Shown here: one piece after another, positions 15,100-26,063 of the stretch | Layout of the letters: each line of letters begins with the position of its first letter | Position numbering within the stretch: the first letter of the stretch is position 1 | Assembly (NCBI RefSeq): GCF_000247695.1 | Contig: NW_004624784.1 | Coordinates: 12,535,988-12,599,987 of the forward strand | Direction of reading: 5' to 3' | Length of the DNA stretch: 64,000 nucleotides | From: Heterocephalus glaber | Lineage: Eukaryota > Chordata > Mammalia > Rodentia > Bathyergidae | The notes under the pieces: generated by a model | The model's input: only the letters and a program-made list of their open reading frames with translations | What the model was told of the DNA's origin: nothing | Database searches by the model: none | Position numbers and translations under genes: made by a program

Positions 15100-16235
15100 A
15101 AAGATAAGGACTTTGAGAGTTCCTGAAAACAGGACAGAGCAGAAACGGAAGCATGTGAATAAATGTAACAGATTACAAAACTGAACAAAGTACCCATGAT
15201 GTTGTCACTTGTAAATGGTACCCAGAAGAGACTAACCATGTATTGTGTAAAAGTATCACTGCCCTCATGAAATGGGCCAGTGTGTCTCTTCTGTCCTATT
15301 ATGAACTCAAAGAGGGGCTGCATTCTCAGAGACCCTAAAGTCCAGGGAAGAGACAGAGAGCACCACCCAACTCCAATCAGCAACTAGGCCCAACTCATTC
15401 TTTTCTGGAAAAGTAAAAGATAGATTCAAAGACAAAAATCAGACTTTTTCCATGTCATGTCACTATGTCTTTTTCCAGAGTTTGAAAAAAGAAAAACACC
15501 AGTCATTCTTGATGGAATGGTAGAAAATTAGAAACTTCCAAAAAGATACAAAACCTAAGGACCTAAAGGCTAACCTGAGAGGGATAAAAACAGTGGCATG
15601 TAGCACATTAACTCTTTATGATTTCAAAGGCCCGCTTAATCTGTGTGCTGGGCAGTTTATCAGCAAACAGAAAGAAAACTGCAGCCTCACAATGTTGCTC
15701 CATGGACTCTCAAAGTCATGAGGACCTTAAAGAAAGCCCAACCCTTTACATTGATCCAATTCTTACTTCTCTGAAAGAAGCTGACATTATGCAAGCAATC
15801 ATTTGATACACAAGCATTATTCAGAAATTTTATATACCAAAAACTCAACATCACAGAATGTTTTCATGCCACTAATTTTGTAAACAAGGAAATTCCTAGC
15901 TGACTATAAATTCTGCCATCACATAGAATCAGGTCACTGCTGGGCACACATTGTCTGAACACTCCAAATGCCCTGATTCTCTAGGAGAGCTGAATGTGTG
16001 CCTTCTCTTTGTTAAGGCTTGTTTTGCATCACCAGCTGTGTGCTTTTGCTTCTTCCTCCTCCATCCTAGATCAACCTATTGGTGGTCAAATGTTTCCTCT
16101 GAGTATGTAGAAGCAGGTCTGAGCAGTTAAGGATAACTACCTAGTCTCCTCCTCTACAACATTGTGGGGAGGAGGCATAAAAGAAGCTAAACAAGTTTTC
16201 AGTCAAGAATTCTCTCTTCAGTTCACCTACATTTT
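15100..16235. other. Intergenic stretch, nothing recognised
   Basis: No exon or clear repeat. Frames at 15066-15383 and 15618-15806 have no recognisable domain. Confidence 0.45.
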
Positions 16236-16327
16236 TTGTTTTGTTTTGTTTTCCAGTAATGGGAATCCAACTCAGGACTTTGTGCTTGACAGGCAGGCCT
16301 GGTGCCACTGAGCTAAGTCCCTGGCCC
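16236..16327 (-). repeat. ID-type SINE
   Basis: Reverse ID: 'aatccaactcagg', 'gccactgagctaagtccc', with a TTTTG-rich tail on the left. Confidence 0.85.
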
Positions 16328-16460
16328 ACCCATGTTTTTTTTAATCTAACCATTCAAGCTACAACAAAAAATATAGAAATTACCATTGTGTACTTATATT
16401 CTACAATATGGTTTAAACATTTTTAGGTTTTTGTTGAATATCCTTTAAATCTCTCCAAAT

Positions 16461-16692
16461 CTCTTTTTTTTTTTTTGGTACCGGGAATCAAACTTTGGAC
16501 CTTGCGCTTTCGAGGCAAGTGATGGAACCACTGAGCTAAATCCCCAACCCCTCAAATATCTTTATGATTTGATTTGGGGAGGGGACAGGGTCTTACTTTA
16601 TATGCCCAGGCTGGCCCCAAACTCCAATACTCAAGGGACCCTCCTGCCTAACCTCCAAAGTGGCTGGGACTAAGATGTACTGCTGTGCCCTA
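16461..16692 (-). repeat. ID SINE followed by B1-like SINE
   Basis: 16461-16554 is a young reverse ID (ggtaccgggaatcaaac...gagctaaatccccaacccc). 16570-16692 is a diverged reverse B1 (gacagggtcttac...ggctgggactaag). Confidence 0.8.
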
Positions 16693-16814
16693 TTAGTTTT
16701 CTACATGTTTACAAGTGACTCTATAATCATTTTCAAATGATATCTTCTTCAGATAAATAAATCTTTACATTTGTTTTATGTTTTGGTTTTGGTTTGGGTC
16801 TTGTTTTATGTTTT

Positions 16815-17023
16815 CATTTTGTTATTGCGGTGCTGAGGATTTAACCTAGAACTTTACATATGCTAGGCAAGCCCTCTACCACTGACCTATATTACCAGCT
16901 CCCAAGTTTGGTTTTATAAGGAAAATCAGGGCCGGGGATTTAGCTCAGTGGTTTCGCCGCCGGCTGCGCAAGCGCAAGGACCCGAGTTCAATCCCTGGTA
17001 CCAAAAAAAAAATAAATAAATAA
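16815..17023. repeat. Older ID (minus) and young ID (plus)
   Basis: 16815-16905 is an old reverse ID (tgctaggcaagccctctacc). 16929-17023 is a young forward ID of the 'ggtttcgccgcc...ctgcgcaagcgcaagga' type, flanked by 'aaggaaaatca' on both sides. Confidence 0.85.
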
Positions 17024-17218
17024 GGAAAATCAATGAGACAATACGTTTAGTAGAAAAAGAATGTTTATCTAGAACAACTTTTTTCATGAAAGTGCATGAT
17101 CCTCCCTGTGAGGTATCCCTTGTTATATGATCAACTCTCAAAATCATTTTTTCTTATAATTTCTCTCTTTTTCTCGAATGAAAATTGATGTACTCAACAA
17201 ATATTAATTAAGACTTTG

Positions 17219-17311
17219 GGGGCCAGGGATTTAGCTCAGTGGTTCTGGTGCCTGCCTTGCAAGCTGAGGACCCGAGTTCGATCCCCAGTACCAAAAAAAA
17301 AAAAAAAAAAG
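17219..17311 (+). repeat. ID-type SINE, young
   Basis: Full copy with A18 tail, flanked by 'aagactttggg' repeats (target duplication). Confidence 0.95.
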
Positions 17312-17418
17312 ACTTTGGGATATTTATATCCTTCTCTTATCCTTGAATATAGAAATGTGCCTAAGATTCCAGGAAGTTAGAACATTCCACAGAAAATAAA
17401 AACATAATTCAAAGTCTA

Positions 17419-17793
17419 TATATTAGTCACTTTCCTGTCTCTGAGATAAAATACCTAACACCTACAATTTAAAGGAAGAAAGGTTTATTTGGTTCACAGT
17501 TTTCAGAGGATTCAATCCATAGTTGGTTGGCTCCAAGGAAGAAATGGCATAGCAGAAGGACTGGCAGAGGAAAGCTGTTGAACCCATACCACCCAAGAAG
17601 CAGAGAGAGTGAGGAGTTGCTGAGAACAAGAATGCAACCTTCCTGATCAAGTACCCAGTGGTGCAGCTCCAACCAGGCCCCACCTCCTAATGGTACATTC
17701 AGCTACCTGAACTTACCAGTGGCTGAATCACAGAGATGATACCAAATTCTGCCACCAATTTGGGCAGTAACTAGGCCCCCTTGGATCATGACA
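17419..17793 (-). repeat. 3' LTR of the minus-strand MaLR provirus
   Basis: 375 bp. The outer end carries CA on the left as TA, a decayed terminus. Frames at 17462-17683 lie within it. Confidence 0.8.
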
Positions 17794-18559
17794 GTAGCAG
17801 CTTCTGAGTGCCTGAATGGTTTAGCACTGAAGAACCAGTTTCCTATTCAGCCCTTCTCAAAGAGGGAGCTCAGGGGCTCTCTTCTCAACTGAAAGGTTTG
17901 CACTTTTGCACCTTTGACACTGCAATGGGTGGGGTCTTGCTGATTCCTGAGATGTCTTCATGGTATCTTTCTTCTTGTTCCCATACAAAGTACTTGGTGT
18001 CTTTTAGTAGCACTAATCTCTTCAGCAGCCACAACTCATTTGACCCCAATTTTACACACAATTCATTCTTGACCACCAGTAAAATTTTCTACATCATTTG
18101 GCTCTGCATTTTGCTCCTGATTTTAACTATTAATCTAAGTAAAAGCAGCCAGCACTGCTTGAATAACACAGCTTGAATGCTAGCTGCCTTGAAATTTCCT
18201 CCAGATTAATTAATCACCTTTAAATTCAGCCTCATACAAAGTCTAAGGACATGGACAAAATGTAGACAAATTATTTGCCAGAATACAACATGCCTGACCT
18301 CTAATCCAGTTTCCAATACAGTCCTCATTCCCATCTGAAACCTCAATACCCTGGCCTTTTACTGTCCACATTCTTATCAGGATTCAAGTGTTATGATCTC
18401 TGACTAGAATCTCTCATCAGCCTCTGCTTACAGCATTATAAAGCTTCTCTAGCTATCTCCAAACCTTTTCAAACTCTTCCCAGAAACCAGTTCCAAAGGC
18501 TTCAAAAGCACATGGTTAGATATAGTGACAGCAGTGACTCCAATCCTGGTACCAATTTC

Positions 18560-18952
18560 TATATTAGCCATTTCTATATTGCTGGAACAAAGTACCCCAT
18601 GCCTGCAACTTCAAAGAGGAGAGGTTTATTTTGGCTGAAAGCTTTCAGAAGATTCAGTCCATAGTTGGTTGGTTGGTTGGTTCCAACAAAAAAAGCAGCA
18701 TGCCCGAAGAAAGCTGATTAACCCATGGCAACCAGGAAGCAGAAAAAGAGAGGAGCACCTGAGGACAAGCATTTGCCCTTCCAGGTAACGCCCTCTGTGA
18801 CCTACCTCCCAGCAGACACTGCCTCCTAACAGCACATTTGACTACAGAACTCATTAATGGATAATCCACTGCTGAGTATCATGCCCCCATGAGCCAATCA
18901 CCTTCCAAATATGTGAGACTTTGGGGGAACATTTTAGACCTGAATCACTACA
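18560..18952 (-). repeat. 5' LTR of the minus-strand MaLR provirus
   Basis: 393 bp, aligning to the other LTR along its length. The element starts with TGTAGTGATTCAGG on the minus strand. Confidence 0.8.
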
Positions 18953-19179
18953 GTCTACCTAGGATGGAAATCTTCCTTTGTTTCCCTGGTTTGTAGAACC
19001 TATAAATTGCATCTTTCTTCTTTTCTCATCATCTTCTCTTTTAACCAAACAGCCTCCTCCCCTGTAGCACCTGCCGTGGAAATTGCCTCTTGGTTCTAGG
19101 TGCTCACCTTCAAACACCCTTACACGTTTCTGAAGACAGGACAAATGTTCTGTCTTTATCACAGTTTCCTTGTATTAAG

Positions 19180-19335
19180 AATGTTTTGTTTTGTTTGAGA
19201 CAGGATCTCACTATGTAGTTCAGGCTGGACTTGAATTCACTATGGAGCCCAGGCTGGCCTCAAGCTCTCAGCAATCCTCCTGCCTCAGCCACCCAAGTGC
19301 TGAGATTTCAAGTGTGCGCCACCATGCCCACCTTT
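19180..19335 (-). repeat. B1 SINE
   Basis: Reverse B1 with both duplicated units ('gtagttcaggctggacttg' and 'gagcccaggctggcc'). Confidence 0.9.
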
Positions 19336-19715
19336 TGCTCAGGTTTTCTACCAAAATTTCCAGTTGTTAGCTAAGCACAATTTATACTACTGGATTGGCT
19401 TCTGTAGGTAGCTGACCTACCTTTGTTTTACTTCGTTTTGGTCCCAATTTTCAGCAGTTAAACTAGAAAATCCATCTTTCATCTTTTGAGGCCAAAAACA
19501 GCCCTCTCCCTTGTCTGCAGAGACATCTGCTGGTCAAAGCCCTAAACTACATGACACTTAAGAACTCCCTTTTCTGTTCCACTAAGACTTTCTAGTTCTA
19601 TTTAAAGTACAGGAGATTGAAAACCTCAAGCCCATTCAAGAGCCAGAAAATTTGAGTCCAAATGGAAAATGCCTCCAGGAAGTTGGATTTCTTTATAGCC
19701 AAATAGAAAATACAA

Positions 19716-19920
19716 GCTGGGAGTGGTTGTGCACACTTATAATCCCATCACTCTAGGAGCTGAGGCAGGAGGACCACAAACTCAAGCCCAGTCTACAACT
19801 TAGTGACTTGGCAAGGCTCTGTTTCAAAATAAAAAATAAACAAATGAAAGTTCTGGGAATGTACCTCAGTGTAAAGTCCCTGGGTTCAATGCCCCGTACT
19901 GAGAGAAAGAGAGGGAGAGA
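19716..19920 (+). repeat. B4-type SINE dimer (B1 + ID)
   Basis: A B1-like unit (gggagtggttgtgcacac...aaggctctgtttcaaa) is joined to an ID-like unit (gtacctcagtg...gggttcaatgccccgtac), then a purine-rich (GAGA) tail. Confidence 0.8.
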
Positions 19921-20164
19921 GAGAATAGTGATGTTTTAGGCTTAGGTGACAGTCTATGCCATGATTTTGGGTCATTCAAGGATATTATTTAACCTTTATC
20001 CTCAGAGTTCTCATGACATTTTAAAAAAACTCTTAAGAATGAGATTATTCCTATTTATTTTTGTTTTTAAAATAATATCAAAGCTTGTTAAAAAAAAAAA
20101 ACCTAGAAAATCTGGAACATAGATACAGCAGTAACCACAGGCTTACTATGAAAATCCTGTTTGG

Positions 20165-20605
20165 TATTTAGCAAAGCAAGGTGGCACACAGCTGTATTCC
20201 TAGCACTTGGTTTTTGGTTTTGTTTTTTGAAACAGGGTCTCACTGTATAGTTCAGGCTGGCCTTGAACTCACTATGTAGCCCAGGATGGCCTTGAACTCT
20301 TGGCAATCCTCCTGCCTCTGCCTTCCAAGTGCTGGGATTATAGGCATGTACCACATGCCGGGCTAATTCCAGCACTTGGAAGGATAAGGCAGGATTACAC
20401 ATTCAAAACCCGCCTAGAAGGGAGGGGAGGGGTTTTGAGGGAGAGGGTGCATGGGCAAAAAAGAGATGAGAGATATCCTTGTACAGGTGCAAATTCCCTA
20501 TGGTGAATGTTATCATTATATATGTCTAAAATGCACCAAGAAATGTTTTGCTATTTAAAAAAAAAAAAACAGCCTGGACTACATAGCCAGACCCTGTCTC
20601 AAAAA
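20165..20605. repeat. Nested SINE/LINE cluster
   Basis: A plus-strand B1 (20165-20605) is split twice. A reverse B1 at about 20210-20364 is flanked by 'ctagcacttgg/ccagcacttgg'. An L1 3' terminus at about 20417-20563 has a G-rich 'gggaggggaggggtt' tract and A tail. The outer B1 resumes at 'cagcctggactacatagcc'. Confidence 0.75.
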
Positions 20606-20619
20606 ATAATAACAATATT

Positions 20620-20757
20620 AAAACTGTGCTTGGGGGCATGTGCCTGTAGTCCCAGCTACTCAAGAGGCTGAGGCAGAAGGATTGTTTGAGTCCAGGAGTT
20701 CAAGGTCACCGAGGACAACACAGAGAGACACTGTCTCAAAACAATAAACAAACAAAT
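20620..20757 (+). repeat. B1-like 7SL SINE
   Basis: 'gcctgtagtcccagctactc', 'gaggctgaggcagaaggat' and 'aggagttcaaggtcaccgag', with a CAAA tail. Confidence 0.8.
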
Positions 20758-20935
20758 TGATTTGGCATATGTAATGGTGAGCCTGGCAACAAATAAAGAG
20801 AACAAAGGTTTTACAATTAGACCTTTTCATGGGCTTTTTCACTTACAAGATCGTCTCTAAGCCTCACTTCCTTTTTTGAGAAAATTATTCCTGCCTAGTG
20901 ATATTAAGAGAGTTAATTGTCAAGAACACCTAAAA

Positions 20936-21020
20936 GGGGGCCGGGGATTTAGCTCAGTGGTTCTGGCACCTGCCTCACAAGCGCAAGGTCCTGAGTTCTA
21001 TCCCCAGTACAAAAAATCAT
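20936..21020 (+). repeat. ID-type SINE, young
   Basis: Full body, tail extended into (AAT)n. Flanked by 'cacctaaaagg' and 'tatctaaaagg'. Confidence 0.9.
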
Positions 21021-21160
21021 CATAATAATAATAATATCTAAAAGGACTTAGATAAGTCTGGTACATACTATCACTCAAATATTAACTTCCTCCCTCTAAA
21101 TGTCAAAAGCAAGTAAACAATAAATCCAAGTTACTTTTAAACCATTAAGCATGAGTGAGG

Positions 21161-22362
21161 ATAGAAAATAGGCTGTGAGGAGCCAATCCCAGCACCCAGG
21201 AGGAGGCACCCCAACCGCCATTCCACCACTCCCAGGGCAGAGGAGGAACCCTCCCCCACCCCCACCCCACCCCCGTCGAAATGAGAGATGAGAAGACACA
21301 TAAACAAGCCTCAAAAACAGATGTCCAGATCACCTACAGCAACCCCAAAAGGAAACCAGATGGAACAATCTGATACTCAACCACCTGGACTCCCTGAACT
21401 GGCAACAAAAGAGGATCTGGAAAAAATGAAATCAGAAATAATTTCTCAGATAACAGCAGAGATTGTGCCCATAGTGCAAGACATGATTAATAAATCTAGA
21501 GAGGACACAGATAAAAAAATAGAGGAGCTGAGGAACATGATGGAATCCCAACACAGGAAACAAATGGAATCCATAAAACAAATGCAAACAGATTTCCAGG
21601 AGATTAAAAATTCCATTGAAAGTCTACACAGCAGAATGAACCAATGTTAGGACAGAATTTCAGATATAGAATATAAGATTGCAATTAGTGACCAGGAAAA
21701 GAAAAACTGCTTCAAAATTGTAAGGGAACATGAGAAATCAATCCAGCAGATGCTAGACGATGCAAAGAAGAAAAACATAAGACTGATTGGAGTCAATGAA
21801 GAAAGAGGAGAGAGTGTAGATGACATAAAAAAACTGTTCACAGAAGTGATAGCAGAAAACTTCCCAAGCAGAGGAAAAGAACTTGACATACAGGTAAGTG
21901 AGGCATACCGGACTCCAACTAGCCTTGATCAAAAAAAAATCTACACATAGGCATATAATAGGATTCCAGAAACCCAATAGAAGAACAAAATTCTCCAAGC
22001 AGTGAGAGAAAAGAAATAAATCACATACAAAGGAAAGCCCATCAGAATCACAGCAGACTTCTCAGTGCAAACCCTCAAGGCAAGAAGAACGTGGGGTGAT
22101 GTATTTCAAGCCCTAAAGGAAAACAGCCTCCAACCCAGATTGATGTACCTGCAAAACTATCTTTCAAAATTAATGGAGAAATAAGATACTTTCATGATAA
22201 AGAGCACCTTAGGAACTTCGTGAATACCAAGCCAGCACTCCAAAAAATTTTAGACAATATCCTAGGAAGAGACAATGAGGATCACAACCCCAGGAAGCCC
22301 AGCAGAATGAATCCGTTGGGTGTGACAAATTAAATGCAAAGGGGGAGAATCCAACAACAAAA
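21161..22362 (+). mobile_element. L1 ORF1-only element (HAL1-like)
   Basis: Carries an L1 5'-UTR-like C-rich segment (21175-21275), the whole span of an L1 ORF1, a short 3' segment and an A-rich end (22355-22362). No ORF2 follows. The left flank 'gcatgagtgagg' (21149-21160) and right flank 'gcatgacaagg' (22364-22374) are similar and may be an imperfect target duplication. Confidence 0.6.
21288..22333 (+). pseudogene. L1 ORF1 pseudogene
   Basis: ORF1p is the RNA-binding chaperone of L1 retrotransposition; it trimerises through a coiled coil. From the ATG at 21288 the N-terminal part and a long charged coiled coil (to about 21750) are readable, interrupted by an in-frame stop at 21648-21650. 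The RRM-like core follows in the same frame (around NIRLIGVNEE at ~21774, then the ENFP and EAYRTP motifs) to a second stop at 21948-21950. The C-terminal domain can be followed to about 22290 only after frame changes. Few disabling changes, so the copy is not ancient. Confidence 0.85.
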
Positions 22363-22429
22363 AAAGGCATGACAAGGCTTTTAAAACTTTTAACTTCATC
22401 TCCCTAATAAGTGTATAATTCAATCTTGT

Positions 22430-23190
22430 TATTGTACTGATTAGCAGTTTTCTGATTCTAGAGTTGCACACCTTTCCTTGTGCTGTACTGGCTATTTATC
22501 ATCTTCTTGTATCTACTTTTTAATTGAGTCATCTATTAATGAACTGTAAGAGTTCTTTATATATTCTGATCATAGGTTATATGCATTGCAAATATAGTCT
22601 GTTTAAGGACTACTTTTCATTTTAACGATGTCATTTAAAGTTCTAAATTTTGATGGAATCTCATTTATCAAATTTTTTCTTTTATACATCATGGTTTTTT
22701 TTATCCTGGGAAGTTCTTGTCTAACCTAAATTCATAAACATTTTCCCTTATAATTTCTTCTTAAAATTTTATCATTTTAGTCTTCCATATTTAGGTTCAT
22801 AGATCCTTTCAAGTTATTTTTATGTATGGAAATAAAGGGTTGAGGTTAATTTTTTATATATGGATACCAGGTGTTCTAGAGCCATTTGCTGAAAATATTA
22901 TCTTTTCCTCTGCTCTTGAATTGAGTTTATATTGTACAAAATGTTAATGTTAAATAATCTTTCAAAACTCAGTGGACCATATATGAGTGGTTCTATTTCT
23001 AGATCCTCTGTTTTATTCCAATGATCTATATGTCTTTCCTTACACCAACACTGCCTTGATTACTGTAGCTTTAGAGAATGTCTTAAAATTAGGTACTAAA
23101 TGTCTTCCAACAATGTTTTTTTTTCCTTTTTCTTTTTACTTTTCTAGGTCTTTTGTACTCCTACATAACTTTTAAATTTCAATATCCAAT
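22430..23190 (-). repeat. Old L1 fragment (ORF2 3' part), minus strand
   Basis: The plus strand reads as reverse L1: 'taagagttctttatatattctg', 'caggtgttctagagccatttg', 'tgatctatatgtctttcc' and 'actgccttgattactgtagc' are landmarks of the reverse complement of the ORF2 end. Confidence 0.75.
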
Positions 23191-23247
23191 TCTTCATTTA
23201 TAGCAAGTATACATAGACCTGAATTTTTATATATACCTTGTGTTATA

Positions 23248-23273
23248 CACACACACACACACACACACACACC
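23248..23273 (+). repeat. (CA)n microsatellite
   Basis: 13 CA units preceding 'ccccttgtg'. Confidence 0.95.
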
Positions 23274-23645
23274 CCTTGTGTTTTCTAATCCTGCTAAATT
23301 CAAATACAAATTCTAGGGGCAATCCCTAGATCTAGTTTCTCTTTCCATAGGTCCCTTAACTCATCATAGGAAATGCCCCACCCATCCCTCTGGGTTCTCC
23401 GCTGAGCACTATCTTTAATCATCGGAAAGAGTTTGATCTCAAAAACCTAAAAAAGAAACAGTTTATTTTTACTATAATACATATGGCCTCAATATAAATT
23501 AGCAGATGAGAGAAATGGTTAGAAAATGATAGTTTAAATTGTAATACTATTTACCAATTAGACTTCTGCAAGAGACATGGGAAGTGGTCAGAGATCCCCT
23601 ATGTCCAGGCCTTTATGGCCCTCTAACAAAAACCATTGCACTGGG

Positions 23646-23905
23646 GGGTCCAGGGATTTATCTCAGTGGCACTGTGCCTGCCTTGTAAGCACAAGGTCCT
23701 GAGTTGGATCCCTGGTCTCCCCCCCCCAAAAAAAACCCCATCTCATTGGGTGTGATGGTATATGCCTATAATCCCAGCACCCAGGATGCTGAGGCAGGAA
23801 GATCACCATGAATTCAAGGCAAACCTGGGCTACATTGTGAGTTCAAGGCCAGCCTGAACTACATAGTGAGACCCTGTTTCAGAAATATAAAATAAAATAA
23901 ATATC
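23646..23905 (+). repeat. ID SINE followed by B1 SINE
   Basis: 23646-23740 is an ID with a C-run and A tail. 23745-23905 is a complete B1 with duplicated 'gtgagttcaaggccagcctg'. Confidence 0.9.
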
Positions 23906-24115
23906 TATATGATCCTAAATATATCTTTCCTGTGCTACACATGCATGCTGCAATGTGGAAGGAAAAAGGCTTTTTAATGAGGAGCGACTCATAAAGCATA
24001 GGGCCAAAAGTCTTCAACTTTTAGGAGCAATTCATCTTCTTAAGGAAATCACAGTGATTCATTACCAGGCATACCAAAAGATATGAACCTTGTCTCATTA
24101 GAAAATCAAAAGGCT
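23906..24115. other. Unassigned intergenic sequence
   Basis: No repeat or exon assigned. It could be far-diverged retroviral sequence upstream of the integrase remnant, but I cannot support that. Confidence 0.3.
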
Positions 24116-24215
24116 TGGCTGGGGATTTAGCTCAGTGGTTCCGCCGCCTTCCTTGCAAGTGCAAGGTCCCAAGTTTGATCACTAGTAACCAAAAAAAAAA
24201 AAAAGAAAGAAAGAA
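24116..24215 (+). repeat. ID-type SINE
   Basis: Body with B box 'aagtttgatcac' and a GAAA-rich tail, flanked by 'gaaaatcaaaaggc' repeats. Confidence 0.9.
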
Positions 24216-24427
24216 AGGAAAATCAAAAGGCCAATAATGAGGGCCGACAGACTGTATAGTAGGACCACCTCTAGTATTAGCACTATTTCCTTTCAAGGAC
24301 CAATAGCCCCTGGATCCTAAATATACCACAATGAAGACCAAAGGGCCAGGGACCAAATGATACTCAGCAAGGACCCTGGTGATATTTGGGAAAAATGACT
24401 GTTTCTCCCACTGAGAAATTGGGATGG

Positions 24428-24528
24428 AAGGACATAAAAAGCCTACATGACCCTATCATGAGTGTTAGCATTATGTATGCCTAAAATGTACCAATAAATG
24501 TTTTGCTGTTTTTTTAAAAAACCTACAT
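24428..24528 (+). repeat. L1 3'-terminal fragment
   Basis: 'gttagcattatgtatgcct', then 'aaaatgtaccaataaatg' and a T/A tail. It matches the L1 end at 20485-20560. Confidence 0.6.
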
Positions 24529-24659
24529 GATTCATTTCACATGGAACATAATGTCACTCTGGCCATCATTGATTAGGTTTTTGTGAGACTAGGTATAACT
24601 TTAGTTTTCTAACAAGTCTAATGGACATGCCCCTTTTGTTTTTTGTTTTTGTTTTTGTT

Positions 24660-24745
24660 TTTGTTTTTTTTAACTGGGAATTGAACTCAGGACCTTGCAC
24701 TTACCAGGCAGGCACAGTGCCACTGAGCTAAATCCCCAGCCCAAC
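24660..24745 (-). repeat. ID-type SINE
   Basis: Reverse ID ('gggaattgaactcaggacc', 'gccactgagctaaatcccc'), with (TTTTG)n on the left. Confidence 0.9.
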
Positions 24746-25004
24746 TCCTTTTGTTTTTACAATAGTCTGTCAAGGCCAAAGCCACTTTCATTCTCAACCT
24801 GTCCAAAGGAGAGGTACTTACCCTGGTGAAGACTGGTAAATAGACTTCACTCACATAGCACTTTGTAGGAAATATAAACAACTGTTAGTGTTAGTAAATA
24901 CCTTGACTGGATGGACAGAGGCATTTCCTACTTGTTCTGAAACAGCCACAGAAGTAGTTAAAGTCTCACCTAAAGAAATTATTCTCTGATTTGTCAGAGT
25001 CACT

Positions 25005-25412
25005 TTGTAACTGACACTGCAAAATGGAACTCTAAAAGTTAGATTTTCTTCTTTTAGAGATAAGCAACTTCTCCAAATTTCTTCCTCCTCCTGAGCACAT
25101 AAACAATACTTCCTCTCCTCTGTGCAGCTCCAGGAGAAGAGGAGAATGAGATGAAGATGGCTGGAAGCTATTAAGCAAGAATGGAGATCTTCATTATCTC
25201 TCTGTGCTCCCTCTCCCTTCTTTTTCTTACGATAAAAGATCTTTACCCACCTGTATATACGCAGGGAGATGGTGATTTGAGGCAAGTGGACCTCTCCATC
25301 TCCTTGAATCTAGTTTTGAACAAATCCTTTTTCTTTCTTTTTACCAAAATATACGGCTTCCTTTGATTTGGTCAACAGTGAGAAAAGGTATGAAAAGCAT
25401 ATGAGAAAAGCA
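25005..25412. repeat. Unclassified insertion in the integrase remnant, possibly a solo LTR
   Basis: About 400 bp separate two consecutive parts of the integrase. The segment begins near 'tgatttgtcagagtc' and ends near 'ttggtcaaca' (TG...CA), with a putative AT-rich polyadenylation area. I do not recognise the family and see no clear target duplication. Confidence 0.4.
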
Positions 25413-25607
25413 TATGAACCGAAGTGATAACAACTTCAGAGGAACAATGGTCCCGTCTCTCAAATAACACAGGAAATAGCAAAGGCCCTCAGCATAAAAT
25501 GCTATTTACACTCTGCCTGGAGACCTCAATCCTCAGGCAAAGTTGAAAGAGCGTTGGTTCTAGTTATTACCAATAGCTCCACTAAGGATCAGAAATACCC
25601 CTAACAG

Positions 25608-25697
25608 GGGCCAGGGATTTAACTCAGTGGTTCCGCTGCCTACCTCTAAAGTGTAAGGACCTGAGTTCAATCCCTGGTACCAAAAAAAAAAAAGAAA
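25608..25697 (+). repeat. ID-type SINE, young
   Basis: Full body with A tail; flanks 'agaaataccccta' on both sides. Confidence 0.95.
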
Positions 25698-26063
25698 TAC
25701 CCCTAGGACAAAATTAATATAAGCCCTTATGAAATCTTGGACCTTCCTAACCAACAACATGTTGACAGACCCAGAAGCTGCTCAGCTCCCTGTTGTCTTA
25801 CTAGCGTTGGTCAGTTTTAACAGGCCATCCAAGAATTCAGAACCCATATCCTGCCCATAGAACCAGTGCTCCTTAAAACTTGGGAAGAAGGGGCCTCCAG
25901 ATGGATTAAAACCAAAATGAAAGAACCTTTTTTCCGTGATCCTGGTCATACACACTGCAATAAAGGTGTCAGGGATAGCTGGACTCATCTTTCTAGGATA
26001 AAGCCTGCCCTACCTGAACTGCCTGAAGCAAGAGATCACCCAAAGGAAAAAAGTTACTATTGT

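Larger units (their letters stand above)
17419..18952 (-). mobile_element. MaLR-type nonautonomous LTR provirus, minus strand
   Basis: Two related LTRs (17419-17793 and 18560-18952) flank about 766 bp of internal sequence. Shared LTR landmarks are 'tatattag', 'ggtttattt', 'attca(a/g)tccatagttggttgg' and 'gaagcagagag/aaagag'. Next to the minus-strand 5' LTR, the reverse of TTGGTACCAGG (18545-18555) matches a tRNA-Leu primer binding site as in ERVL/MaLR. The interior follows the noncoding MaLR internal region. Host bases GTCTA occur at 17414-17418 and 18953-18957, a perfect 5-bp target duplication. No coding capacity; the internal part is shorter than in full-length relatives. Confidence 0.85.
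24825..26045 (+). pseudogene. ERV integrase remnant
   Basis: Integrase joins viral cDNA to host DNA. The core domain can be followed in pieces on the plus strand at 24825-25000; a second piece at 25415-25560 corresponds to the part after the catalytic centre, with the proline/serine-rich motif typical of gammaretroviral-like integrases. 25800-26045 reads as the C-terminal module. Stops, frameshifts, an insertion at about 25005-25412 and an ID SINE at 25608-25694 break it. Beyond repair by a single change and not functional. Confidence 0.65.

Noticed and set aside
21288..21650. A host coiled-coil protein gene
   Set aside because: It is L1 ORF1; the downstream RRM and C-terminal parts and the UTR context identify it.
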